Source: JBEVJK01 sp040510195 (GTDB lineage: Bacteria > Pseudomonadota > Alphaproteobacteria > Rhizobiales > Rhizobiaceae). From it: 64,000 bases of DNA. The notes beneath the pieces were generated by a model, which saw nothing but the letters and a program-made list of their open reading frames with translations, was not told the DNA's origin and made no database searches. The stretch covers positions 1 to 64,000 of the forward strand of contig JBEVJK010000079.1 of NCBI GenBank assembly GCA_040510195.1, in the 5' to 3' direction. Shown here in pieces: positions 34,514 to 43,245 of the stretch (position 1 is its first letter; every line of letters begins with the position of its first letter). The translations under genes and the position numbers were made by a program.

Positions 34514-36142
34514 TCAGCCGGCGGCGGGGTAGAGCGTGTCGACGATCAGGCGGGCGTCGTGACGGGCGTCCAGCATACCGTAGGTGTTGCGCCACTGACC
34601 GGCGAGCCGGCTCTCGATGAAGGCGTCGGCGATCCGTCCTGCTCCGAGGCGCCTGAGCTCTGCGGCCGCCGCCGACAGCGCCAGCTGCTCGGTGAGGATG
34701 CGCGCCGAGCCTTCGTCGGAACTCGCCACCTGCATGGCGGCCCTGAGCACGCCGACGGTGCCGTTCCCGGCGCCGCCGAGATCGCGCTCGATGCCGGCGA
34801 GCACCTCGTCGAACAAGGCCGGTCCGCGCGCCAGCACCCGGATGACGTCGAGCGCCATGACGTTGCCCGAGCCTTCCCAGATGGCGTTGACGGGCGCTTC
34901 GCGGTAGGCCCGGGCGAGCGTCCCCTCCTCCACATAGCCGTTGCCGCCCAGGCACTCCATCGCCTCGTAGAGCAGGGACGGCGCGATCTTGCACACCCAG
35001 TACTTGACCACCGGCGTCATCGCCCGCGCGAAGGCGGCCTCGCTGCGCGACCCCGCGGCTTCGTCAAAGGAGCGGGCGAGCCGGAAGGCGAGCGCGCTGG
35101 CGGCCGCCACGTCGAGCGCCATGTCGGCCAGCACGCGCTGCATCAGCGGCTGCGCAAAGAGCGTCTCGCCGGAGACCAGGCGGTGGCGGCAATGGTGGAC
35201 CGCCTCGGCCAGCCCCGCCCGCATCAGCGCCGCCGAGGCGACGGCGCAGTCGAGGCGGGTGAGCGTCACCATGTCCATGATGGTCCGTATCCCGGCGCCG
35301 CCTTCGCCGACCATCTCGCCGAAGGCGTTGACGAACTCCACCTCGGAGGAGGCGTTGGAGCGGTTGCCGAGCTTGTCCTTGAGCCGCTGGAAGCGGAAGC
35401 CGTTGCCGGTACCGTCGCCGAGCAGCCGTGGCACCAGGAAGCAGGACAGCCCCTCCGGCGCCTGGGCGAGCACCAGGAAGGCGTCCGACATCGGCGCCGA
35501 CATGAACCATTTGTGGCCCGTCAGCCGATAGAAGCCGCTGCCGGCCCGCTCGGCGCGCGTCGTGTTGGTGCGCACATCGGTTCCGCCCTGCTTCTCCGTC
35601 ATCCCCATCCCAAGCGTCAGCCCCACTTTCTCGACCGGCGGCTTCTGCGACTGGTCGTATTTGCGGGTGGTGACGCGCGGCGCCCACTCGCGGAACAGCT
35701 TCGCATTGGCCATCAGCGCGGCCAGCGACGCGCTGGTCATCGTGACGGGGCAAAGATGGCCGCACTCGAGCTCCGCCGTCAGGTAGAAGCGGGCGGCCCG
35801 CGCCTGATGGCGCACGCCGGCTTCCGCCTCGCCGTTCTCCCACACCGAGGCGTGCAGGCCACCCGCCACCGAGCGCCGCATCAGGGCGTGATAGGCCGGG
35901 TGGTAGTCGACGATGTCGATCCGCCTTCCCTGCCGGTCGTGGGTCCTGAGCCTGGGCGTCTCGGTGTTGGCGAGCCGCGCCAGCTCCTGCGCTTCCAGGC
36001 TCAGCACGAAACGGCCGAGCCCGTCCAGCTCCTTGCGCACCGGCTCGGAGAACGCTTCGGTGAGCTGGATGAGCAGCGGATCGCTGCGCCAGGCATTGCC
36101 GCCCGAAAGCGGCGGCGGCTGGTTGGTCACCTCATGCGTCAC
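34514..36142 (-). CDS. acyl-CoA dehydrogenase family protein, AidB-like
   Basis: A 542-residue flavoprotein. The AidB branch is recognised by length, the N-terminal extension and motifs such as G-M-G-M-T-E-K-Q-G-G-T-D-V-R and R-L-T-G-H-K-W-F-M-S-A-P; the C-terminal E-C-L-G-G-N-G-Y-V-E-E is followed by N-A-I-W-E-G-S-G-N-V. In Escherichia coli AidB is part of the response to alkylating agents and binds DNA. Whether this copy is regulated by Ada is not visible. It is divergent from pyrB, separated by 154 bp. Confidence 0.92.
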   Translation of the reverse strand: MTHEVTNQPPPLSGGNAWRSDPLLIQLTEAFSEPVRKELDGLGRFVLSLEAQELARLANTETPRLRTHDRQGRRIDIVDYHPAYHALMRRSVAGGLHASVWENGEAEAGVRHQARAARFYLTAELECGHLCPVTMTSASLAALMANAKLFREWAPRVTTRKYDQSQKPPVEKVGLTLGMGMTEKQGGTDVRTNTTRAERAGSGFYRLTGHKWFMSAPMSDAFLVLAQAPEGLSCFLVPRLLGDGTGNGFRFQRLKDKLGNRSNASSEVEFVNAFGEMVGEGGAGIRTIMDMVTLTRLDCAVASAALMRAGLAEAVHHCRHRLVSGETLFAQPLMQRVLADMALDVAAASALAFRLARSFDEAAGSRSEAAFARAMTPVVKYWVCKIAPSLLYEAMECLGGNGYVEEGTLARAYREAPVNAIWEGSGNVMALDVIRVLARGPALFDEVLAGIERDLGGAGNGTVGVLRAAMQVASSDEGSARILTEQLALSAAAAELRRLGAGRIADAFIESRLAGQWRNTYGMLDARHDARLIVDTLYPAAG

Positions 36143-36296
36143 GCACTTCCTCGCCGATCATGTCGGGCACGCGTGCCGCCGACAGGGGAAGCGGCTTTAT
36201 AGCCAAGCCGGCTGACCGAGGCGACGAAAGATTTGTGGCTTGCCGCCGCGCCTGCTTGCCGCCTGCCGGGCCGAGGGCCTATAGCAGCGCCTTGAG

Positions 36297-37256
36297 ATGA
36301 CCGAAGCCGCGTCCTTCCCGCTCTTCCCGCACCGCCATCTGCTCGGCATCCGCGACCTTTCCCCTCCCGACATCGAGCTGTTGCTCGACCGTGCCGACGC
36401 CGCCGTGGCGATCTCCCGGCAATCCGAGAAGAAGACCGCCGGCCTGCGCGGCCGCACCCAGATCAACCTGTTCTACGAGGCGTCCACCCGCACCCAGGCC
36501 TCCTTCGAGCTGGCGGGCAAGCGGCTCGGCGCCGACGTGATGAACATGGCGGTGGCGAGTTCCTCGGTGAAGAAGGGCGAGACGCTGATCGACACCGCCA
36601 TGACGCTCAACGCCATGCGGCCCGACATCCTGGTCATCCGACACCAGTCGGCGGGCGCGGCGGCGCTGCTCGCCCAGAAGGTCGGCTGCTCGGTGGTCAA
36701 TGCCGGCGACGGCGCCCACGAGCACCCCACCCAGGCGCTGCTCGACGCGCTGACCATCCGCCGCGCCAAGGGCCCGCTTTGGCGCCTCATCGTGGTCATC
36801 TGCGGCGACATCCTCCACTCCCGCGTCGCCCGCTCGAACATCATCCTTCTCAACGCGCTCGGGGCGCAGGTCCGCGTGGTGGCCCCGTCGACGCTGCTGC
36901 CGGCCGGGGTCGAACGCATGGGCGTCATCGTCTGCCGCACCATGGCCGAAGGGCTCGCCGAGGCCGACGTGGTGATGATGCTGCGCCTTCAGCGCGAGCG
37001 CATGGCTGGCGCCTTCGTGCCTTCGGTGCGCGAGTATTTCCGCTATTTCGGGCTCGACGCCGAGAAGCTGAAGGCGGCCAAGCCCGACGCCCTGGTCATG
37101 CATCCCGGCCCGATGAACCGTGGTGTCGAGATCGCCTCGGAGATCGCCGACGGGCCGCAGAGCGTCATCCAGGAGCAGGTCGAGATGGGCGTCGCCGTCC
37201 GCATGGCGGTGATGCAGGCGCTGCTCGACCCGCGCCGCAACGAGGCAGGGTCCTGA
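36297..37256 (+). CDS. pyrB: aspartate carbamoyltransferase catalytic subunit
   Basis: A 319-residue enzyme making N-carbamoyl-aspartate in pyrimidine synthesis. The carbamoyl-phosphate site S-T-R-T-Q-A-S-F and the C-terminal H-P-G-P-M-N-R-G are intact. The stop TGA shares its last base with the ATG of the next gene (TGATG), so the two are translationally coupled. That neighbour is a pseudo-dihydroorotase, as in bacteria whose catalytic subunit needs a PyrC'-like partner to assemble. Confidence 0.96.
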   Translation: MTEAASFPLFPHRHLLGIRDLSPPDIELLLDRADAAVAISRQSEKKTAGLRGRTQINLFYEASTRTQASFELAGKRLGADVMNMAVASSSVKKGETLIDTAMTLNAMRPDILVIRHQSAGAAALLAQKVGCSVVNAGDGAHEHPTQALLDALTIRRAKGPLWRLIVVICGDILHSRVARSNIILLNALGAQVRVVAPSTLLPAGVERMGVIVCRTMAEGLAEADVVMMLRLQRERMAGAFVPSVREYFRYFGLDAEKLKAAKPDALVMHPGPMNRGVEIASEIADGPQSVIQEQVEMGVAVRMAVMQALLDPRRNEAGS

Positions 37257-38542
37257 TGGCGGCGACGGTCTTCGAGCGGGCGCGCATCGTCGATCCCTCG
37301 CGCGGCCTCGACGAGGTCGGCACGGTGATCGTCGACGGCACGACCATCGCGGCGGCCGGCGCCGGCGCCCTCAACCAGGGGCACCCGGCGGGCGCCACCG
37401 TGATCGACTGCGCCGGCAGGGCGATCCTGCCCGGGCTCGTCGACGGCCGCGTCTTCATCGGCGAGCCCGGCGCCGAGCACCGCGAGACGATCGCCTCGGC
37501 GAGCCAGGCCGCCGCGGCGGGTGGCGTCACCTCCATCGTCATGATGCCCGACACCGAGCCTCCCATCGACGACGTGGCGCTGGTCGAGTTCGTGTTGCGC
37601 ACAGCCAGGGAGACGGCGGCCGTCAACATCCATCCGGCAGCCGCGGTGACCCGCCGCCTGGCCGGCCAGGAGATGACCGAGTTCGGCCTGCTGCGCGAGG
37701 CCGGAGCGGTCGCCTTCACCGATGGCCGCCACACCATCGCAAGCCCGCTCGTCATGCGGCGGGCGCTCACCTATGCGCGCGACTTCGGCGTGCTCCTGGC
37801 GCAGGAGACGGAGGACCGCGACCTTGCCGCCGGCGGGGTGATGAACGAGGGCCTCTATGCGAGCTGGCTCGGCCTGCCGGGAATTCCGCGCGAGGCCGAG
37901 AGCATCCCGCTGGAGCGCGACCTGGCGCTGGCCCGCCTGACCGGCGGGCGCTATCACGCCGCCAAGATCTCGACCTCCTCATCCGCGGCCGTTGTCGCCC
38001 GCGCCAAGGCGGACGGCGCCGACGTCAGTGCCGGCGTTTCTATCTACAGCCTCGCCCTCAACGAGAACGACGTCGGCGAATACCGCACCTTCTTCCGCCT
38101 GGCGCCGCCCTTGCGCCACGAGGACGACCGCCTGGCGATGATCGAGGCGCTGAAGGACGGCACGATCGACATCGTGGTCTCCTCCCACGATCCGCAGGAC
38201 GTCGACACCAAGCGATTGCCCTTCGCCGACGCCGCGGCCGGCGCCATCGGCCTGGAGACGCTGCTTGCAGCGGCGCTGCGACTTTATCACAACGGCGACC
38301 TGCCGCTTTTGCGCGTGGTCGAGGTGCTGTCCACGGCGCCGGCACGGCTGTTCGGCCTGCCGGGCGGCACGCTGCGGCCGGGCAGCCCCGCCGACCTCGC
38401 CTTGGTCGACCTCGACGTCCCGTGGATCGTCGAGGAGGCGGATATCCGCTCGCGCTCGAAGAACACCTGCTTCGAGGGTGCGCGGATGCAAGGCAAGGTC
38501 TTGCAAACCTTGGTTGCAGGCCGCACAGTGTACGCCACGTAG
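37256..38542 (+). CDS. dihydroorotase-like protein PyrC', catalytic residues missing
   Basis: A 428-residue homologue of dihydroorotase. It keeps the overall pattern (I-L-P-G-L-V-D at 57-63; E-P-G-A-E-H-R-E-T) but the metal motif H-x-H is R65-V-F67. The histidine normally before C-E-D is E184, and the usual D-H-A-P-H near residue 309 reads S-S-H-D-P-Q. It cannot bind the zinc pair and is very likely inactive. In pseudomonads an inactive PyrC' holds PyrB together; the coupled pyrB gene supports the same role here. Confidence 0.92.
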   Translation: MAATVFERARIVDPSRGLDEVGTVIVDGTTIAAAGAGALNQGHPAGATVIDCAGRAILPGLVDGRVFIGEPGAEHRETIASASQAAAAGGVTSIVMMPDTEPPIDDVALVEFVLRTARETAAVNIHPAAAVTRRLAGQEMTEFGLLREAGAVAFTDGRHTIASPLVMRRALTYARDFGVLLAQETEDRDLAAGGVMNEGLYASWLGLPGIPREAESIPLERDLALARLTGGRYHAAKISTSSSAAVVARAKADGADVSAGVSIYSLALNENDVGEYRTFFRLAPPLRHEDDRLAMIEALKDGTIDIVVSSHDPQDVDTKRLPFADAAAGAIGLETLLAAALRLYHNGDLPLLRVVEVLSTAPARLFGLPGGTLRPGSPADLALVDLDVPWIVEEADIRSRSKNTCFEGARMQGKVLQTLVAGRTVYAT

Positions 38543-38557
38543 ATTGAGGGGGAAGGG

Positions 38558-39139
38558 ATGATCTACGTCCTCGCCGCGCTGTTCGGCTATCTCATCGGCT
38601 CGGTTCCCTTCGGCCTCGTGGTGACGCGCGCGGCCGGGCTGGGCGACGTGCGCAACATCGGTTCCGGCAACATCGGCGCAACCAACGTGCTGCGCACCGG
38701 GCACAAGGGCCTGGCCGCGCTGACTCTGGTGCTCGACGCGCTGAAGGGCACCGCCGCGGCGCTGATCGCCGGCCGCTTCGGCTCCGACGTCGCCATCATT
38801 GCCGGCTTCTGCGCCTTCCTCGGGCATCTCTACCCTGCCTGGCTCGGCTTCAAGGGCGGCAAGGGGGTCGCCACCTATCTCGGCGTGCTCCTCGGCCTGA
38901 TCTGGCCGGCTGCCCTCATCTTCGCCATCGTGTGGATCGCCGTCGCCGTGGTCACTCGCTACTCCTCGCTCGCCGCGCTGGCCGCCGTGGTGGCCGTCCC
39001 CCTGGCGTTGCTGGCCATGGGGTTCCAGGACTTCGCGGTTGTGCTCGGCGTCATGAGCGTGCTCGTCATCGTCAAGCATCGGCAGAACATCGCCCGGCTC
39101 AGGGCGGGCACCGAATCGCGGATCGGCGCCGGCGGATGA
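38558..39139 (+). CDS. plsY: acyl-phosphate:glycerol-3-phosphate acyltransferase
   Basis: A 193-residue, five-helix membrane enzyme that acylates glycerol-3-phosphate with acyl-phosphate, the first step of phospholipid synthesis. The conserved cytoplasmic loops are present: G-S-G-N-I-G-A-T-N (loop 1) and F-K-G-G-K-G-V-A-T (loop 2). The ATG is preceded by GAGGGG; the stop overlaps the dprA start as ATGA. It follows the pyr genes by 15 bp, so all are probably on one transcript. Confidence 0.95.
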   Translation: MIYVLAALFGYLIGSVPFGLVVTRAAGLGDVRNIGSGNIGATNVLRTGHKGLAALTLVLDALKGTAAALIAGRFGSDVAIIAGFCAFLGHLYPAWLGFKGGKGVATYLGVLLGLIWPAALIFAIVWIAVAVVTRYSSLAALAAVVAVPLALLAMGFQDFAVVLGVMSVLVIVKHRQNIARLRAGTESRIGAGG

Positions 39140-40278
39140 CTGAGGAGCCGGCCGCCGATGCGCCTCGCCTGAGCGACCGGCAGCGCCTGAGCTGGTTGCG
39201 CCTGATTCGCAGCGAGAATGTCGGCCCGGCGAGCTTTCGCCAGCTGATCAACCGCTTAGGCTCGGCGGAAGCGGCGTTGGAGGCGTTGCCCGAGCTGGTC
39301 GCGGCGGGCGGCGGAACATCCCCGCCGCACGTGGCGACATTTGCCGAGGCCGAGGCGGAGCTTGCCGCCGCCGCGGCTCATGGCGCCCGCTTCGTCGCCA
39401 TCGGCGAGCGCGACTATCCGCCCATGATGCGCCGTATGGACAATCCGCCGCCGCTCATCGCCGTCAAGGGTAACCCCGCCGTCTTTTCGCTGCCGCCCGT
39501 CGCCATCGTCGGCGCCCGCAACGCCTCGCTTGCTGGCATCCGTCTGGCCCGGCAGCTGGCGTCCGAGCTCGGCCGCGACGGCTACGCCGTGGTCTCCGGC
39601 CTGGCCCGCGGCATCGACACCGCCGCCCATGAAGGGGCGCTCGCCACTGCAACCGTAGCGGTGTTCGCCGGCGGTCTCGACCGCCCCTACCCGCCGGAGA
39701 ACGCCACTCTCGGCGCCGAAATCGCCGCCCGCGGCGGGGCACTCGTCTCCGAGATGCCGTTTGGCTGGGAACCGCGCGCGAGGGACTTCCCGCGTCGCAA
39801 CCGGCTGGTCGCCGGCCTCTCGCTCGGACTCGTCGTGGTCGAGGCCGCCAAACGCTCCGGCTCGCTGATCAGCGCCCGCCTGGCCGGCGAGATGGGCCGA
39901 CTGGTCTTTGCCGTTCCCGGCTCGCCGCTCGATCCGCGGGCGGCCGGCACGAACGGCTTGCTCAAGGAAGGCGCCATCCTCGTCACCGAGGCGCGGGACG
40001 TCGTCGAGCAGCTGGCGCCGCTGCTCGGCCGGCCCCTGCCGGCACCCGAGCAGCTGGAGGAGCCTACGGATCTCTCCGCCACGCCGCCGCCGCTCGAAGG
40101 CGACCGACGCGCCGTGGTCGAGGCCCTCGGCCCAGTGCCGACGGCCGTCGACGAGATCATCCGGCACACCGGCCTGCACCCGGCCCAGGTCCTGCTCATC
40201 CTGCTGGAGCTAGACCTCGCGGGCCGGCTTGAGCGGCACGCCGGAGGCTTCGTCTCCCTCCTGGTCGCCGATTCGTAG
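39136..40278 (+). CDS. dprA: DNA-processing protein DprA
   Basis: A 380-residue protein that loads RecA on incoming single-stranded DNA during transformation. The Rossmann fold has G-A-R-N-A-S-L and V-S-G-L-A-R-G-I-D-T-A-A-H; a winged-helix C-terminal part (about 310-375) and a helical N-terminal module complete the usual layout. The start overlaps the plsY stop. No competence genes are nearby, and the window's TfoX-like gene is broken, so natural transformation is not indicated. Confidence 0.95.
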   Translation: MTEEPAADAPRLSDRQRLSWLRLIRSENVGPASFRQLINRLGSAEAALEALPELVAAGGGTSPPHVATFAEAEAELAAAAAHGARFVAIGERDYPPMMRRMDNPPPLIAVKGNPAVFSLPPVAIVGARNASLAGIRLARQLASELGRDGYAVVSGLARGIDTAAHEGALATATVAVFAGGLDRPYPPENATLGAEIAARGGALVSEMPFGWEPRARDFPRRNRLVAGLSLGLVVVEAAKRSGSLISARLAGEMGRLVFAVPGSPLDPRAAGTNGLLKEGAILVTEARDVVEQLAPLLGRPLPAPEQLEEPTDLSATPPPLEGDRRAVVEALGPVPTAVDEIIRHTGLHPAQVLLILLELDLAGRLERHAGGFVSLLVADS

Positions 40279-40443
40279 GGGCCGCCTCCCCCTCAGCATG
40301 TCATTGGCCTCGATGTAGGCCATCTCGATCAGGTAGGCGAGCATGTTGAAGCGCTCGAGCTCGGCAATCTCCCGCAGCTCGCGCAGCATCTGTTGCAGAT
40401 AGTCGAGGCGCTGCAGATCCGGCTGGTCTGGGGACGGCGGCAT
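40210..40443 (-). CDS. small conserved rhizobial protein overlapping the dprA 3' end
   Basis: A 77-residue protein. Its helical core (LDYLQQMLRELREIAELE, then M-L-A-Y-L-I-E-M-A-Y-I-E-A-N-D-M) has the look of short rhizobial proteins I recall near dprA/topA. ATG 40443 is the natural start; ATG 40342 and others lie inside. The last 69 bp overlap dprA on the other strand. Function unknown. It might be a shadow, but the acidic helical content and position favour a gene. Confidence 0.5.
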   Translation of the reverse strand: MPPSPDQPDLQRLDYLQQMLRELREIAELERFNMLAYLIEMAYIEANDMLRGRRPLRIGDQEGDEASGVPLKPAREV

Positions 40444-40678
40444 GAAATGAAAGTCTCCGGTTCTAGGAATACTACCACAATTAGAAGGTGCATACCTTGT
40501 AGCTAATTTGACCTGGAGTTGCAATCGTGGTGACGCCTGCAACCGCTGTCAGCCTACGGCTGTAGAGGCTCGGCAACGCATCGCTCTTGACCGGAGCGAT
40601 TTCCACAGCCATGTCACGGGCGGATTCTCAATGTCCGCGACCCGCGGCGAACCCGCGGTCCCCACGAAACGAGCAGCC

Positions 40679-43237
40679 ATGGATGTCGTCGTCGTCGAAT
40701 CGCCTGCAAAGGCGAAAACGATCAACAAATACCTCGGCCGGAACTATAAGGTTCTGGCCTCCTTCGGGCATGTTCGCGACCTTCCTGCAAAGGACGGGTC
40801 GGTGCGGCCGGAGGACGATTTCGCGATGTCCTGGGCGGTCGACAGCGCGTCGGCCAAGCGGCTTACCGACATCGCCAAGGCGGTCAAGGACGCCGACGGC
40901 CTGATTCTCGCCACCGACCCGGATCGCGAGGGGGAAGCGATCTCCTGGCATGTGCTGGAGGTGCTTCGCCAGAAGCGCGCGATCCAGGGCAAGCCCGTGC
41001 GGCGCGTGGTTTTCAACGCCATCACCAAGCAGTCGGTGCTCGATGCCATGGCGCATCCGCGCGACATCGATGCGCCGCTGGTGGACGCCTATCTGGCGCG
41101 CCGCGCACTCGACTACCTCGTCGGCTTCACCCTGTCGCCCGTGCTGTGGCGCAAGCTGCCGGGGGCCCGCTCGGCCGGCCGCGTCCAGTCGGTGGCGTTG
41201 CGGCTGGTCTGCGACCGCGAGGCCGAGATCGAGCGCTTCGTGCGCCAGGAATACTGGCAGATCGCCGCTATTCTCGGCACGCCCCGTGACGAGACGTTCG
41301 AGGCGCGCCTCACCGGCTTCGAGGGCAAGCGGCTGCAGAAGCTGGACATCGCGACCGGCGAGCAGGCCGACGACATCAAGGCCATGCTCGAGGGCGCCTC
41401 GTTCCGCGCGCTCTCGGTGGAAGCCAAGCCCACGCGCCGCAACCCGGGGCCGCCCTTCACCACCTCGACCCTGCAGCAGGCGGCCTCCTCGCGCCTCGGA
41501 TTCTCCGCCGTCCGCACCATGCAGGTTGCACAGCGCCTCTACGAAGGCGTCGACATCGGCGGCGAGACGACGGGCCTGATCACCTATATGCGGACCGACG
41601 GCGTGCAGATCGCGCCCGAAGCGATCGCCGCCGCCCGCGCAGCCATCGGCGACGCCTTCGGCAGCCGCTACGTGCCGGACGCGCCGCGCTACTATTCCAC
41701 CAAGGCCAAGAACGCCCAGGAGGCGCACGAGGCGATCCGGCCGACCGACTTCACACGCTCCCCGGCCGAGGTGCGGTCCTATCTGGATGCCGACCAGGCC
41801 CGGCTCTACGAGATGATCTGGAAGCGCGCCATCGCCAGCCAGATGCAGGCCGCTGAGATCGAGCGCACCACCGTCGAGATCGAGGCGCTCAACGGCGCCC
41901 GCACGGCCACGCTGCGCGCGGTCGGCTCGGTCGTCCGCTTCGACGGGTTCCTCGCCGCCTATGCCGACCAGAAGGAGGAGGACCAGGAGGACGAGGAGAA
42001 CCGCCGGTTGCCGCAGATCGTTGCGGGAGAGGCGCTGCGCCGCGAGCGGATCGACGCGACCCGCCACTCGACCGAGCCGCCGCCGCGCTATTCGGAGGCC
42101 ACGCTGATCAAGAAGATGGAGGAGCTCGGCATCGGCCGGCCTTCCACCTACACCGCCATCCTGAAGACGCTGGAGGACCGCGACTACGTCGCCATCGACA
42201 AGCGCAAGCTCGTTCCGCAGCCCAAGGGGCGCCTGCTCTCCGCCTTCCTGGAGAGCTTCTTCGAGCGCTACGTCGAATACGACTTCACCGCCTCGCTGGA
42301 GGAGAAGCTCGACGAGATCTCGGACGGCAAGCTCTCCTGGAAAGACGTGCTGCGCGACTTTTGGCGCGATTTCTCAGGCGCCGTCGACGACATCAAGGAG
42401 CTGCGTGTCACCGACGTGCTGGAGGCCCTCAACGACGAGCTGGCACCGCTGGTCTTTCCGCCGCGCGAGGACGGCTCGAATCCGCGCCTCTGCCCGAAAT
42501 GCGGCAGCGGCACCCTGTCGCTCAAGCTCGGCAAGTACGGCGCCTTCGTCGGCTGCTCGAACTACCCCGAATGCAGCTACACGCGCCAGCTGACCGACGC
42601 CCTGAACGGCAATGGCGAGGCCGCCGCCGGCGAGGACTCCACCCGGCTTCTCGGCAAGGACCCCTACACGAGCGAGGAGATCACGCTGAGAAGCGGACGC
42701 TTCGGGCCCTACGTGCAGCGCGGCGACGGCAAGGACGCCAAGCGCGCCAGCCTGCCGAAGGGCTGGTCGGCCGAAACGATCGACCACGAGAAGGCCCTGG
42801 CCCTGCTCGCTCTGCCGCGCAACGTCGGAGCCCATCCGGAGACCGCGAAGATGATCTCCGCCGGCATCGGGCGCTACGGGCCCTTCCTTCTCCATGACGG
42901 CTCTTATGCCAACCTGGAGAACGTCGAGGACGTTTTCTCCATCGGCTTGAACCGCGCCGTATCGGTGCTGGCGGAAAAGCAGGCCAGAGGCAGAGGCGGC
43001 AGGAACGGCGGGACGCCGGCGGCATTGAAGGAGCTGGGCGCCCATCCCGAGGGCGGCCCGGTGACCGTCCGCGACGGCCGCTACGGCCCCTACGTGAACT
43101 GGGCGAAGATCAACGCGACGCTGCCCAAGGGCAAGGACCCGGCATCCGTCACTCTCGACGAGGCGCTGGCGCTGCTGGCCGAACGGGCCGCCAAGGGCGG
43201 CGGCAAGAAGCCGCCGCGCGGCAAGAAGAAGGGGTAG
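40679..43237 (+). CDS. topA: DNA topoisomerase I
   Basis: An 852-residue type IA topoisomerase that relaxes negative supercoils. The TOPRIM domain opens V-V-V-E-S-P-A-K-A-K and contains D-P-D-R-E-G-E-A; the active-site tyrosine is Y303 in L-I-T-Y-M-R-T-D-G. A zinc-ribbon C-x2-C-x16-C-x5-C follows around residue 600, and the C-terminus is a set of basic repeats typical of rhizobial TopA. I start at ATG 40679, where conservation begins; ATG 40631 would add 16 residues. No strong ribosome-binding site is visible for either. Confidence 0.96.
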   Translation: MDVVVVESPAKAKTINKYLGRNYKVLASFGHVRDLPAKDGSVRPEDDFAMSWAVDSASAKRLTDIAKAVKDADGLILATDPDREGEAISWHVLEVLRQKRAIQGKPVRRVVFNAITKQSVLDAMAHPRDIDAPLVDAYLARRALDYLVGFTLSPVLWRKLPGARSAGRVQSVALRLVCDREAEIERFVRQEYWQIAAILGTPRDETFEARLTGFEGKRLQKLDIATGEQADDIKAMLEGASFRALSVEAKPTRRNPGPPFTTSTLQQAASSRLGFSAVRTMQVAQRLYEGVDIGGETTGLITYMRTDGVQIAPEAIAAARAAIGDAFGSRYVPDAPRYYSTKAKNAQEAHEAIRPTDFTRSPAEVRSYLDADQARLYEMIWKRAIASQMQAAEIERTTVEIEALNGARTATLRAVGSVVRFDGFLAAYADQKEEDQEDEENRRLPQIVAGEALRRERIDATRHSTEPPPRYSEATLIKKMEELGIGRPSTYTAILKTLEDRDYVAIDKRKLVPQPKGRLLSAFLESFFERYVEYDFTASLEEKLDEISDGKLSWKDVLRDFWRDFSGAVDDIKELRVTDVLEALNDELAPLVFPPREDGSNPRLCPKCGSGTLSLKLGKYGAFVGCSNYPECSYTRQLTDALNGNGEAAAGEDSTRLLGKDPYTSEEITLRSGRFGPYVQRGDGKDAKRASLPKGWSAETIDHEKALALLALPRNVGAHPETAKMISAGIGRYGPFLLHDGSYANLENVEDVFSIGLNRAVSVLAEKQARGRGGRNGGTPAALKELGAHPEGGPVTVRDGRYGPYVNWAKINATLPKGKDPASVTLDEALALLAERAAKGGGKKPPRGKKKG

Positions 43238-43245
43238 GCACCGGC

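Noticed and set aside
39136..40278. A natural competence locus based on dprA and the TfoX-like gene
   Set aside because: DprA is kept in many non-competent bacteria, the TfoX gene is broken and far away, and no com genes are present.
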